Assembly: GCF_027622875.1 (NCBI RefSeq)
Contig: NZ_JAPZVP010000005.1
Location: 207,951-271,950, forward strand
Length of the DNA stretch: 64,000 nucleotides
Direction: 5' to 3'
Source of the DNA: Glycomyces luteolus
Lineage (GTDB): Bacteria > Actinomycetota > Actinomycetes > Mycobacteriales > Micromonosporaceae
This document shows, one piece after another, positions 7,798 through 15,930 of the stretch (its first letter is position 1; every line of letters starts with the position of its first letter). Made by a program: the position numbers and the translations under genes. Below the pieces are notes generated by a model. It was not told where the DNA came from, searched no databases, and was given only the letters and a program-made list of their open reading frames with translations.

Positions 7798-9009
7798 CTA
7801 TTGCGTAAGGACGCTCACGCCGATCGCCTCGTTCATGTCATCCACTCTGGAGAACACGTTCTGCCAGCTGCAGTCGCCGACGTGCGATCCGTACGCGCGG
7901 TTGTTCCAGGACCAGCCGCCGCCAGAGTCGCCGCCGATGGTGACGTCCCCGTCCATGCGCACCAGGCTGTCCGTGAGGAAACCGTCGAGAGTGCAGGACC
8001 ACCAGGGGTTCTGCACGTCGAGCGAGCAGTGGCGGACGTTCGTGGACCGGCCGAACATGCAGATCGACTCGCCCACGCTGAATCCCCACCACGGTTCGAC
8101 CGACAGGGTGTCGCGGCGGATGTTCGGGTAGGCGTAGAACTCGGCGACGTCGATGTGGCCCGGGGTGGTGTGCCATTCCATGTCGCCCCAGTAGCCGCGG
8201 TGCTGCTGCTGGAAGTCCAGGTCGATGAACCCGTGGCCGGGCTGCCAGGCCTGGCTGATGCCGGTGCAGTGCCCGGCGGTGCTGACGCCGGTGGTCCCGT
8301 TGGGGGCCACGACCGTCCATCCGGTGGTGCAGTTGAACGTGTTGCCGACGTAGGCGGCCATGCCGCCGTAGCCGTGCTCGGCGGTGTTGCCGAGCTTGTC
8401 GGAGACTGTCAGCTGGACGCCCTTCTGGAACTCCTCGGAGAGTCCCTTGAGGATCTCTTCGGGGTCGGAGGGCAGCTCGGGGTCAGCGCCGAGTTCGGCG
8501 CTGATCGTGCCGTCGGCGGTGATGTCGAAGCCGCTGGAGATGTCGCCGTAGCCGAGCCCGGTCAGCTCGCGGTTGAGCCGCTGGTTGCGCTCCTGCAGTT
8601 CGAGGAACGAGTACGGCTGCTGGTCGGCGACGATCACGTCGAGGCCGCTCTCCTTGATCACCTCGTACACGAACGAGTCGGCCTCGCCCTTGATGTAGAG
8701 GGTCGGCGTGCCGCCGGGCTTCTCGGACAGGGCGGTGCCGACGAACACATCCAGGCGCTCGGGGGCGATCCTGGCCGCGATCTCGCCGATGGTCTCGGCG
8801 ACCTTGTACTGGGCCTCGGCTTCTTCGAAGGTCCAGCCGTGGGTCTCGGCGGTGTTGCTGAGTTCGTCCTTGAGGCTTTCCTCGGGGTTCTGGTAGCCGT
8901 CCTTGGGGTCGGGGTCGTTCTCTTGGGCGGTGGCGGCTGCCGGATAGGCCAGCAGCAGGGCGGGCGCCACGAGCGCGATGAGCACGCGCTTCGTGATGGG
9001 GTTCTTCAT
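7798..9009 (-). CDS. Secreted chymotrypsin-like serine protease (S1 family) with pro-region
   Basis: This is an extracellular endopeptidase of the alpha-lytic/streptogrisin type, 403 residues. A signal peptide (residues 1-28, ending ATAQ) is followed by a pro-region of about 175 residues that should act as a folding chaperone, then the protease domain from about 212. The catalytic triad is visible: His247 in STAGHC, Asp287 in HIDVAEF and Ser362 in GGDSGGG. Cysteines at 227/248, 317/328 and 339 with a later Cys fit the disulphides of the family. It is divergent from a GH12 cellulase gene across a 487-base gap and is probably a scavenging exoenzyme. Confidence 0.9.
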   Translation of the reverse strand: MKNPITKRVLIALVAPALLLAYPAAATAQENDPDPKDGYQNPEESLKDELSNTAETHGWTFEEAEAQYKVAETIGEIAARIAPERLDVFVGTALSEKPGGTPTLYIKGEADSFVYEVIKESGLDVIVADQQPYSFLELQERNQRLNRELTGLGYGDISSGFDITADGTISAELGADPELPSDPEEILKGLSEEFQKGVQLTVSDKLGNTAEHGYGGMAAYVGNTFNCTTGWTVVAPNGTTGVSTAGHCTGISQAWQPGHGFIDLDFQQQHRGYWGDMEWHTTPGHIDVAEFYAYPNIRRDTLSVEPWWGFSVGESICMFGRSTNVRHCSLDVQNPWWSCTLDGFLTDSLVRMDGDVTIGGDSGGGWSWNNRAYGSHVGDCSWQNVFSRVDDMNEAIGVSVLTQ

Positions 9010-9328
9010 GGGATAAATCCGATCTGCTCTTCATCGAGAAGGAGGGGGATTACGAGAGTCGGGCCCGACGCCAAGCGTGGTGACCTGGCAAGAAGTCACG
9101 CTACCAACACGGACCGGAACGGTGGGTCCCTTGTGGCCCGCATCGACGACCTCGCACCTCCGCGACGGCAGTGTTCCCCCAGCGTGACGACATGTTATCG
9201 ATACGCAACGAGTCCCCAATGGTCAGTCAATCGACACGAAGCGTTCTGTTTGGCCCAGCGATCCCGCTCCAGACCTCTCGATCGGGCGACCCACGACAAG
9301 GCCCGCTCCTCCCATGCAGCGCATCAAG
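9010..9328. other. Intergenic region between protease and GH12 genes
   Basis: This is the protease-side half of the 487-base gap between divergent genes. It should hold the protease promoter, but I see no convincing hexamer pair and no coding sequence. Base composition becomes more AT-rich from about 9190 onward, ahead of the GH12 promoter described separately. Confidence 0.4.
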
Positions 9329-9398
9329 ATTCATCAGGTCTTAATTTGTTTGTTGAATCGATCAAACATTGACACCAACACGTGGGACATAGCAGACT
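9329..9398 (+). promoter_or_regulatory. Promoter and conserved upstream element of first GH12 gene
   Basis: A consensus -35 TTGACA (9369-9374) is followed after 18 bases by CAGACT (9393-9398). The 46 bases ending with the -35 (9329-9374) match the corresponding region of the second GH12 gene (12021-12066) at 37 of 46 positions without gaps, while the sequence further upstream is not similar. Inside it, TTTGTTTG faces CAAACA, an inverted arrangement suited to a repressor or activator. The leader to the start codon is about 90 bases. Confidence 0.65.
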
Positions 9399-9496
9399 GC
9401 CTATATCGCGCGCTCAGGCGTCCCTCCTAGCGCGTTTCGATACCGATCTGCGCCCGCCGGAGGTCCGACCGGCAGCGCGCAGGAAGGAATGGTCAG

Positions 9497-10249
9497 ATGA
9501 AATCCTTCAACTTCAAGACGGCCGTCCTCGCCAGGATGACGCTTGTCGTCCTCGTGATCGCCGGCCTCCTGAGCTTCGCCACTCCGGCGCAAGCGGCGGT
9601 GTACACCTCATGCGACCGGTGGGGCACTTACACCGAAGGCGACTGGACGATCTACAACAACGTCTGGGGCAACAAGAGGCAGGGCACGCAGTGTCTCACC
9701 GTCAACAGCATCAACTCGTGGTACGTCGACTCGACCCAGTCCCGAGGCGGCGTGAAGTCGTACCCGAACACCTCGGTCAGTCCGGGGACCCCGCTGGCGC
9801 AAATGCAGTCGGCGACGTTCACCTACAACACCACCTCAGCCCCCTTCACCAGCGGAGACTGGTGGAACTGGACCAGCGACATCTGGTCCACAGGCGGCCA
9901 GGACGAGGTCATGATCTTCACCAGCTGGCAGCCCTCGGCAGGCGGTTGGGGAACGAAGATCATGACCGACGTGACCATCGGAGGCATCCTCTACGCCGAG
10001 GTCTGGCAGGCCGCTCCCGGCTGGAACGTCCTGCAGCTCATCCCTGCTCAGCAAAGCAACAGCGGGACCGTGGACGCCCTCGCGGTCTGGAAATGGGCCG
10101 CGGCCGAAGGGCTCCTGGTCAACACCACCTTCGACACCATGCAGTTCGGCATCGAGATCACCTCGACCAGCGGCGTGCAGAAGCGGTACTCGCTGAATGA
10201 TTACCACGCTTCGTGGTCTAGCACGTCAGGCGGCGGATCGAGCATCTGA
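9497..10249 (+). CDS. Secreted GH12 endoglucanase/xyloglucanase (copy 1)
   Basis: This is a secreted glycoside hydrolase of family 12, which cleaves beta-1,4-glucan or xyloglucan with retention. The 250-residue protein has a signal peptide cleaved after AQA (residue 33), then a single catalytic jelly-roll domain. YNNVWG (residues 53-58), DIWS..QDEVMIF with nucleophile Glu137, and QFGIEITST with acid/base Glu220 match the GH12 pattern. There is no binding module. ATG 9497 is preceded by AGGAAGGA. It is paralogous to the gene at 12189 (conserved signal peptide, YNNVWGN, SINSWYVDSTQS, KSYPNTSV), and the two share promoter sequence, which indicates duplication and co-regulation. Confidence 0.85.
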   Translation: MKSFNFKTAVLARMTLVVLVIAGLLSFATPAQAAVYTSCDRWGTYTEGDWTIYNNVWGNKRQGTQCLTVNSINSWYVDSTQSRGGVKSYPNTSVSPGTPLAQMQSATFTYNTTSAPFTSGDWWNWTSDIWSTGGQDEVMIFTSWQPSAGGWGTKIMTDVTIGGILYAEVWQAAPGWNVLQLIPAQQSNSGTVDALAVWKWAAAEGLLVNTTFDTMQFGIEITSTSGVQKRYSLNDYHASWSSTSGGGSSI

Positions 10250-10278
10250 CCGGAAGCAGATGCGCGACAAGCAGTAGC

Positions 10279-10314
10279 GGGCCGGTCGATCCCCCACCTG
10301 GGATCGACCGGCCC
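10279..10314 (+). terminator. Intrinsic terminator of first GH12 gene
   Basis: A perfect 15-base stem, GGGCCGGTCGATCCC (10279-10293) with GGGATCGACCGGCCC (10300-10314), and a six-base loop lie 30 bases after the GH12 stop codon. There is no U tract, as is common for actinobacterial terminators. Confidence 0.75.
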
Positions 10315-10686
10315 TCAGTTGCTCTCGGCTGCGGCACTGAGGGAGTTCACGGAAGATGCTGAACACCAGGGTGCTCTCAAGTTCCGCGGTGGCGTAGAAG
10401 GCCCGGTTGAGAGGCTTTGGGCGCGTAAGGAAGCAGGCACGGGGTTCGTGATCATTGCGACCTGGCGCCACTGCCACGGAATCGACTCGCGACAGCACCA
10501 GGAACGACCTTGCCCACGCCATCCAGCGGATGCGCGCCGTCAACGCCGCCTACGGCACCGATCAGCAGCCCGGGCCCCTGTGGAAGTCGCCGAACCAGCC
10601 GTATCATCAGGGCGATTCAATGCCGTTTCAGCCTTCAGTCCACACAGCGCTGCGTTCCCCGCGCACACTAGGATCTACTGAGCCTG
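10315..10686. other. Gene-free stretch with possible coding remnant
   Basis: No intact gene is seen in these 372 bases. A plus-strand frame around 10495-10630 reads as fairly natural protein (for example NDLAHAIQRMRAVNAAYG), as if it were a fragment of a lost gene, but it has no start signal and I cannot name its family. The neighbouring collapsed GNAT gene and transposase fragment make decay or rearrangement here plausible. Confidence 0.3.
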
Positions 10687-11142
10687 ATGCAACCTGGAAT
10701 GGGCTTCGACGAGACTGGACACATGTGGAGAGACCTGGTCCAGCAGGCCGAAGCGGTGATCACGCGAAAGGCTGAGCTCGACTTCACGGTTGCAGCCGGT
10801 GAGGATCCGAGCGCGGTGTTTCGCCGGTTTGGGGCGTCGATAGCAACTCGACTCCCGATGCTGCCGCAGCGTGTGCCGTACAACAAGGTGCGCGGGTACC
10901 AGTCAGCGGATCACCGGATGCTCAATGAGGTCATCGAGTTCTATGCCGACACCGGCGTGCGACCGACCTTGCCGGACTTCCGAAGGCGGGGTTGCCAAGC
11001 CGCGCTCATCAACCGGCGACTGGCTGACGCGCGCGAGGACAATGGTCTGGTTGTGGTCACCGCCGCCTATGCCTCCCCCAGCCATGACAACCTCGCTCGC
11101 TATGGGTTCGGGATAACGCACACTCGCACCGTTTGGCAGTGA
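10687..11142 (+). pseudogene. Internally deleted GNAT acetyltransferase
   Basis: The 151-residue frame joins two parts of a GNAT N-acetyltransferase. Residues about 1-95 match the N-terminal part of a common actinobacterial GNAT type (LPQRVPYNKVRGYQSADHRMLNEVIEFYADTGVRP). Residues about 105-151 match the C-terminal part (QAALINRRLADAREDNGLVVVTAAYASPSHDNLARYGF). These enzymes are normally about 250 residues; the roughly 100 residues between, including most of the acetyl-CoA-binding core (the V/I-x-x-x-x-RxxG region is reduced to RRRGCQAAL), are missing. The frame is open, so a short protein may be made, but I expect it to be inactive. Confidence 0.55.
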
Positions 11143-11143
11143 G

Positions 11144-11291
11144 ACCGGCTTTCCGAGCATGGCGGTCGAAGTCGTCGAGGACTTGGACGGCTTTGGCGAT
11201 CTGGGTGATGCAGTCTGGGGCGCAGGGCGCCTGGTCGAGGATCGCCCAGGCTTTGAGTCGGGCGAGCATGCGCTCAACTCGACCGCATGGT
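11144..11291 (-). pseudogene. C-terminal fragment of an IS transposase
   Basis: Read on the minus strand, about 48 codons give RVERMLARLKAWAIL followed by a Cys-containing stretch and QIAKAVQVLDDFD. The pattern LK-W-IL, Cys, AKA-VL is that of the C-terminus of actinobacterial IS5-like DDE transposases. No start codon, upstream catalytic domain or terminal inverted repeats were found, so this is a scrap of a lost insertion sequence. It abuts the collapsed GNAT gene. Confidence 0.5.
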
Positions 11292-11383
11292 GAACCTGTT
11301 GCGCTCCAACCGATTACGACCAGGAGGATGGAAAAGCTTCCTGGAACGGCGTCCAGTTCCGAAGCACCCGAAAGGATCGCAGC

Positions 11384-11926
11384 ATGTCCATCGACCGCCT
11401 CATGGAGATCCACAGTCCCGAGTTCAAGGCCATGTCCGAGCGGGTCCTGCGGACCACCGAGCTGACCTCGCGCCTGAACGTCCTGCCCTTCGAGGACGAG
11501 GAGGGCAAGGCAGAGCTGTTCAAGCTGATCCTCGGTCGGCCGCTGCCCGAGAGGGTGACGATCTACCCGCCCTTCTTCACCGACCACGGCCTGAACCTCG
11601 ATTTCAGCGAGCGGGTGTTCATCAACCAGAACTGCACGTTCCTCGACTACGCGGGCATCACGATCGGCGAGCGCACGATGATCGGTCCGAAGGCCACGTT
11701 CATCACGGTGAGCCACCCGGTCGACCCCGAGGAGCGGCGGGGCTGGCTGACCGGCGCGCCCATCACCGTGGCGGAGAACGTATGGATCGGCGCCGGGGCG
11801 ACGATCCTGCCCGGAGTCAGTATCGGGCGCGACGCCGTGATCGCGGCGGGCGCGATCGTGGCCGATGACGTTCCGGCGGCGAGCCTGGTGACCGGCGGCA
11901 AGGCGACCGTGCGTCGCCGGTGGTGA
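11384..11926 (+). CDS. Sugar O-acetyltransferase (maltose/galactoside acetyltransferase type)
   Basis: This is a 180-residue cytoplasmic trimeric acetyltransferase of the LacA/Maa group, transferring acetyl from acetyl-CoA to a sugar hydroxyl. The N-terminal helical cap (MSERVLRTTELTSRLN) is followed by left-handed beta-helix hexapeptide repeats (FINQNCTFLDYAGITIGERTMIG..., VWIGAGATILPGVSIGRDAVIAAGAIV; shown in parts). The catalytic His is in TVSHPVDPEERR (about residue 109). The family normally has about 185-200 residues, so it is near full length. ATG 11384 has AAGGA upstream. It lies between the two GH12 genes and could detoxify or tag imported sugars. Confidence 0.85.
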   Translation: MSIDRLMEIHSPEFKAMSERVLRTTELTSRLNVLPFEDEEGKAELFKLILGRPLPERVTIYPPFFTDHGLNLDFSERVFINQNCTFLDYAGITIGERTMIGPKATFITVSHPVDPEERRGWLTGAPITVAENVWIGAGATILPGVSIGRDAVIAAGAIVADDVPAASLVTGGKATVRRRW

Positions 11927-12020
11927 CCGGGATCGTCGCCTTCGAGTGCACCTGGATCCGGTGACACCGTTGGCGCCGATCTCGAACGAGTCGCCGCGCT
12001 CGACCCGCCGGCGTCATTAC

Positions 12021-12090
12021 ATTCATCTGATCTTTATTTGTTTATTTACGCGTGCAAACATTGACATTCCTCCATGCGATGCACCAGAAT
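12021..12090 (+). promoter_or_regulatory. Promoter and conserved upstream element of second GH12 gene
   Basis: TTGACA (12061-12066) is followed after 18 bases by CAGAAT (12085-12090), the same geometry as at 9369-9398. The 46 bases 12021-12066 align without gaps to 9329-9374. The strictly conserved block next to the -35 is CAAACATTGACA. The leader to the start codon is about 95 bases. Confidence 0.65.
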
Positions 12091-12188
12091 GTCTAGATAT
12101 CGCACCAGGTGCCACTCCTGGTACGTTCCGACACGATCTGTGTGCGTACGGTGACCCTCATCGGCCGTGCGCAAGAAGGAAAGGTCAG

Positions 12189-12947
12189 ATGAAACTCGTC
12201 AAAAGCAAGTCGGCCGCTGTCGCCCGGCTCGCCTTGGCCGTCCTCGTGATCGCCGGGCTCCTGAGCTTCGGATCCCCGGCGCAGGCGCAGGTGTTCTCCT
12301 CGTGCGCCACGTTCGCGGAGTACCACCAGAATGACTGGACGATCTACAACAACGTCTGGGGCAACCAGGGCAATCAATCGCAGTGCCTGCGCGTCAACAG
12401 CATCAACTCGTGGTACGTCGATTCGACCCAGTCCGGCGGCGGCATCAAGTCGTACCCGAACACCTCGGTCAGGCCGGGAACTCCCCTGTCGCAGATGGCG
12501 AACGCGGGGTTCACGTACAACACGTCCTCAGCCGCCCCCAGCGGCGACGACTGGTGGAACTGGACGGCGGACATCTGGTCCACCAACAACCAGGACGAGG
12601 TCATGATCTTCACCAGCTGGAACCCGCAGGGACCGGCCGGCGGTTGGGGCACGCAGATCGCGAGCAACGTGACGATCGGCGGCATTCTCTACCAGTCGGT
12701 CTGGCAGGCCGACCCAGGCTGGAACGTCCTGCAGTTCATCCCCGCCCAGCAGAACAATGAAGGCTATGTGGACGCCTTGGCGACCTGGAAATGGGCCGCG
12801 GACAACGGCCGCCTGCGCAACACCACCTTCGACACCATGCAGTTCGGCCTCGAGATCACCTCGACCAGCGGCGTGCCGAAGCGGTACAACCTGAACGAAT
12901 ACCACGCCTGGTGGACCAACACCTCCGGCGGCGGCTCGGGCATCTGA
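12189..12947 (+). CDS. Secreted GH12 endoglucanase/xyloglucanase (copy 2)
   Basis: The 252-residue paralogue of the gene at 9497 has the same layout: signal peptide ending SPAQAQ (about residue 33), then one GH12 domain with nucleophile Glu137 in QDEVMIF and acid/base Glu222 in FGLEITST. The open frame extends upstream to 11946, but those codons cover the promoter, and GGAAAGG just ahead of ATG 12189 fixes the start. The sequence between the GH12 copies (terminator, GNAT remnant, transposase scrap, acetyltransferase) suggests an old tandem duplication later interrupted. Both enzymes are probably induced together on plant glucans. Confidence 0.85.
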   Translation: MKLVKSKSAAVARLALAVLVIAGLLSFGSPAQAQVFSSCATFAEYHQNDWTIYNNVWGNQGNQSQCLRVNSINSWYVDSTQSGGGIKSYPNTSVRPGTPLSQMANAGFTYNTSSAAPSGDDWWNWTADIWSTNNQDEVMIFTSWNPQGPAGGWGTQIASNVTIGGILYQSVWQADPGWNVLQFIPAQQNNEGYVDALATWKWAADNGRLRNTTFDTMQFGLEITSTSGVPKRYNLNEYHAWWTNTSGGGSGI

Positions 12948-12968
12948 CCGCAAGTATGCGCTACAAGT

Positions 12969-13003
12969 GAGGGCCGGGGACCGCAACGCGGTTCCCGGCC
13001 CTC
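12969..13003 (+). terminator. Terminator of second GH12 gene
   Basis: A 16-base stem GAGGGCCGGGGACCGC (12969-12984) pairs with 12988-13003, with one G-T pair and loop AAC. It lies between the convergent GH12 and DinB-like genes and can serve both. Confidence 0.75.
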
Positions 13004-13015
13004 GCCGTCTCCCCC

Positions 13016-13600
13016 TCAGATATCGGGCCTCCAGGCCGGATCGCGGCCGATGAACGCCGCCAGCTTGTCCTGCGGAGAGGCATCGTCTGCGACGGGCACG
13101 GCGGGCCCGAACTGTCCACTCTCGCGCAGCATCTGGTCGATCGGCTGCATGCCCGCCAGCGCGGTGCGGCAGCGCTCCTGCCCGAGTTCCGGTTCGCGGC
13201 CCAGCGCTTTGGCGAGGTCCCAGGAGTGCAGCCAGATGTCGGCGGTGTAGAACTGGTCGATCGCCTCGTCCACGGGCTTGTCGCCGGTGTGCGGGTTGCT
13301 GAGGACGCGCCCGGCGGGGCCCTCGATGATGTCCTGGATGTCGGTGACGTGGCGGCGCCAGGCGGCCGCCGGGTCGGCGTCGATGTCCAAGGACTCCAGT
13401 TCGATCCCTGCCCCCTTGAGGAAGCCGCGCGGCCATTCGACCAGGTGCTTCACGACGTCCAGGGCGGTCCATGCGGCGACCGGGCTCGGGCGGGGCCAGT
13501 CTTCGGCGGTCGCCGACTCGACCAGGGCGGTGAAGTACGCTGCGTCGCGCGCGTGCCGCCCGGCGGGGTCGTCGGACTCGAGCGTTCGGCTCTGCGCCAT
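13016..13600 (-). CDS. TIGR03086-family DinB-like metal-binding protein
   Basis: The 194-residue protein belongs to the actinobacterial DinB/mycothiol-dependent maleylpyruvate isomerase superfamily, TIGR03086 type, which forms a four-helix bundle. Recognisable segments are ARDAAYFTALVE, SPVAAWTALDVVKHLVEWPRG (metal-ligand His in VVKHLVEW), and FYTADIWLHSWDLAKALGREP with the second His pair. Members probably act as mycothiol-dependent transferases, but this one has no known substrate. It is three bases downstream of the SRPBCC gene and likely the last gene of the ArsR operon. Confidence 0.8.
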   Translation of the reverse strand: MAQSRTLESDDPAGRHARDAAYFTALVESATAEDWPRPSPVAAWTALDVVKHLVEWPRGFLKGAGIELESLDIDADPAAAWRRHVTDIQDIIEGPAGRVLSNPHTGDKPVDEAIDQFYTADIWLHSWDLAKALGREPELGQERCRTALAGMQPIDQMLRESGQFGPAVPVADDASPQDKLAAFIGRDPAWRPDI

Positions 13601-13603
13601 GGT

Positions 13604-14089
13604 CTACGCCCCTTCCTGCGACTCGAGCAGCTCGTCGAGCTTCTCGTAACCTTCGTTGACGCCGACGTCCATGCCGCTCGCGAGCATGCCGTCGCGGGTC
13701 TCGAAGTCCTGCGTCACGCTCAGCACCCGCAGCCGCGTGCGACCGCCTTCGAGCGGTTCGAAGGTCAGCGTCTCGAGAAAGACACTGTCGGGATCCCCCT
13801 CGTAAGTGAAGGTCCAGACGATCCGCTCGTTCGGGCGAACCTCGTGAAAGCTGCCGAAGAAGGCGTACGTCCCGCCGTCGCTCGTGCCGCTGAACGCCCA
13901 CTCGCCGCCGGTGCGGGCGTCCCAGCGGGTGATCTGCATGATCGTCGAGCGGGGCCCGGCCCACTGGGCGTAGAGCTCGGGGTCGACGTGGGCGTTGAAC
14001 ACGCGTTCGGGTGTCGCGTCGAGCTCGCGGATGATCTCGATCGTCGGGACCTTGGCATCCGCCACGATCTGGGTTTCGTGCTTGGTCAT
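13604..14089 (-). CDS. SRPBCC (AHSA1-like) protein
   Basis: The 161-residue protein is of the START/Bet v1-like AHSA1 group, a helix-grip fold that binds hydrophobic ligands. Family features are IIRELDATPERVFNAHVDPELYAQWAGP near residues 18-45 and VNEGYEKLDELLES at the C-terminus. In actinobacteria such genes are routinely paired with ArsR-type regulators, as here. Its ATG overlaps the ArsR stop by four bases (14086-14089), so the two are translationally coupled. The ligand is unknown. Confidence 0.85.
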   Translation of the reverse strand: MTKHETQIVADAKVPTIEIIRELDATPERVFNAHVDPELYAQWAGPRSTIMQITRWDARTGGEWAFSGTSDGGTYAFFGSFHEVRPNERIVWTFTYEGDPDSVFLETLTFEPLEGGRTRLRVLSVTQDFETRDGMLASGMDVGVNEGYEKLDELLESQEGA

Positions 14090-14454
14090 GATGTTTGCTC
14101 CTTGTCGGGTCGCCGGTCCTCGTCGTCCTGGGCCGTGCGGGCCAGGAGGGCGTCGAGGCGGCGGTAGCGTTCTTCGGCCTCGCGCCGATAGCGTTCGATC
14201 CACTGTGTCATCAGGTCGAGGGCCTCCGGGTTCAGATGGACTGGTCGGCGTTGGGCGTCTCGGCTGCGGGTCACCAGGCCGGCGTCTTCGAGCACCTTCA
14301 CGTGTTTGGAGATCGCCTGGAAGCTCACTTCGTACGGTTCTGCCAGTTCGCCGACGGTCGCGTCCGAGACGGACAGGCGGGCGACCAGGTCGCGCCGGGT
14401 CGGGTCGGCGAGCGCCGCGAACGCCCGGTCGAGCTGCTGTGTACTGTCACCCAC
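14086..14454 (-). CDS. ArsR-family transcriptional regulator
   Basis: This is a 122-residue winged-helix repressor. DRAFAALADPTRRDLVARLS starts the domain; TVGELAEPYEVSFQAISKHVKVLEDAGLVTRSRDAQRR is the recognition helix and wing. No metal-binding Cys pair is present, so it belongs to the non-metal group that accompanies SRPBCC proteins. Two copies of a 16-base palindrome lie just upstream of its start. It heads a three-gene operon with the SRPBCC and DinB-like genes. Confidence 0.85.
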   Translation of the reverse strand: MGDSTQQLDRAFAALADPTRRDLVARLSVSDATVGELAEPYEVSFQAISKHVKVLEDAGLVTRSRDAQRRPVHLNPEALDLMTQWIERYRREAEERYRRLDALLARTAQDDEDRRPDKEQTS

Positions 14455-14463
14455 GAATCTTCC

Positions 14464-14525
14464 TCAACTACTTGGTTGAATACAACGTTAGACCGTCGAC
14501 CGGTATTTGTCAACCAGTTGGTTGA
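14464..14525 (-). promoter_or_regulatory. Twin palindromic operator of the ArsR operon
   Basis: TCAACCAGTTGGTTGA (14510-14525) is a perfect palindrome with a two-base centre. A second copy, TCAACTACTTGGTTGA (14464-14479), differs by one arm base. Centres are 46 bases apart. Position directly upstream of the ArsR start indicates autoregulation. Confidence 0.7.
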
Positions 14526-15078
14526 ATAAGGGTCTACCTGAGTGATGCGACCAGCACAGAATCAAGTCAACGGGAGGTGAGGCTCAGGCTTAAAGATGGG
14601 CAGCGACGGGGAGGTGGATGGATGGCCTCGGATGTCGGGCGGCGGGTTTGTGTTGGGTTGAGGCGCAAGGGGTCTGGTCGGGTTTGGGGCGCGGCCGGGC
14701 GCCGAACGTGAGGGTTTTCCCTGCGTGTGGGTGATGACGGCGGGGTCTGTAGTGGGGATAATTGAGGTACGTACAGGGATACGGAATCCGTGTAGGTGAA
14801 CGATATGGTGGTAAGCAGACTACGACATAAGCCTCTGGCCATATGCCTGCATTGCACGGACGTTGAGATCGGTGTCGGAGCCATGAGGAGCTCCGGCGTC
14901 ACTCGGCCACGGCCCTTTGCGATGAGCTGTTGAACTGTCCTGGCAGGGACAGGGACACGGCGTGTACTCCCGGACCGGGGTGAGACCCGGGACGGACAGC
15001 GGCGAGCACCCACATGGTGCCTGCCGGCAGGCCCAGGCCCGATCAGACGATCAGGAGCCAAAAGGGCCAAGGAAGCAG

Positions 15079-15260
15079 AGGCCAGCGGCCCCCGATCTGC
15101 AAGTGGGAGTGAGGGTCTGGAGGCCAGTGCCCCGAAATGCAAGAGGGGCAAAGGCTCAGAGGCCAGTGCCCTGAAATGCAAGAGGGGCAAAGGCTTGGAG
15201 GCCGGTGCCCCGAAACGTCTCGGCGGCAGGGGTCTGGCGGCTGGTGCCTGCGAAGGAAGG
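15079..15260. repeat. Tandem repeat, 39-bp unit
   Basis: A unit beginning AGGCCAGTGCCCCGAAATGC starts at 15079 (diverged), 15121, 15160, 15199 and about 15238; the spacing is 42 then 39, 39, 39 bases. The two central copies differ by only a few bases. The period is a multiple of three, so a minus-strand frame shows a 13-residue repeat (SLCPSCISGHWPP-like), but nothing else supports coding. Confidence 0.7.
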
Positions 15261-15620
15261 TCAGGGCCGCTGATCGAAGGCCGGTCGGAAGCCGAAGGGC
15301 CCCGGCCGGAAGCCTAGGCCAGGGAAGCCGAGGCACGGGAAGCGCGAGGAGCAGCGGGAAGGAGGCGAGAAGGACATGACGACCACGACCATGCACACGA
15401 CCCCCACCGCAACCTCGACCGAGGCAATGCCCGCCGCTGACGGCTCCCGCAGCGCCGCCCGCTTTGTCGCTCCGCCGTCCACCACCGTCGCTGCGGCTTC
15501 GAGCCGGACTCGCCCGGTCGCTTCGGCACCGGCTCGAATCCGCCCGGCCCGCATCGCCTGTCGGGGTGGCGACGACCAGCCCCACCCCGGCAACGCACCC
15601 CGGGCAGCCATTCACCTCTC

Positions 15621-15930
15621 CATCGCTGCCCGCCTGAACCGCACGCCAAAGACAACCCGGCCCCGACCGGCGGCCCCAGGCGAACTCCCGTCCCTCCATC
15701 GCCGCCCGCCTGAACCGCACGCCAAAGACGGCCCGGCCCCGGCCAGCCACCCCGAGCAAACGCCCACCCCTCCATCGCTGCCCATTTGAAGCCGGGCCGG
15801 ATCGCCGCCCGGCCCCGGAAGGGAGCCGGTTCCGACCCGCGCTTCCGTCGCTGACTGCCTGAACCTCACCCAGAGTCGCCCGGCCCCGGACACCCGTGCC
15901 CGGGTCAATCTCCCACTGTTCCGTCGCTGA
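15621..15930. repeat. Tandem repeat, 76-bp unit
   Basis: A unit beginning CATCGCTGCCCGCCTGAACC starts at 15621, 15697 and 15773, with diverged copies at about 15846 and 15922; spacings are 76, 76, 73 and 76 bases. The conserved core continues as GCACGCCAAAGAC and CCCGGCCCC. The period is not a multiple of three, so it cannot encode a repeated protein. It may be a non-coding minisatellite or a repeated structured element. Confidence 0.7.

Noticed and set aside
15621..15930. 76-base repeat unit, the length of a tRNA, considered as a tRNA array.
   Set aside because: Units do not fold into a cloverleaf and lack the conserved T-loop and D-loop bases at the right distances.
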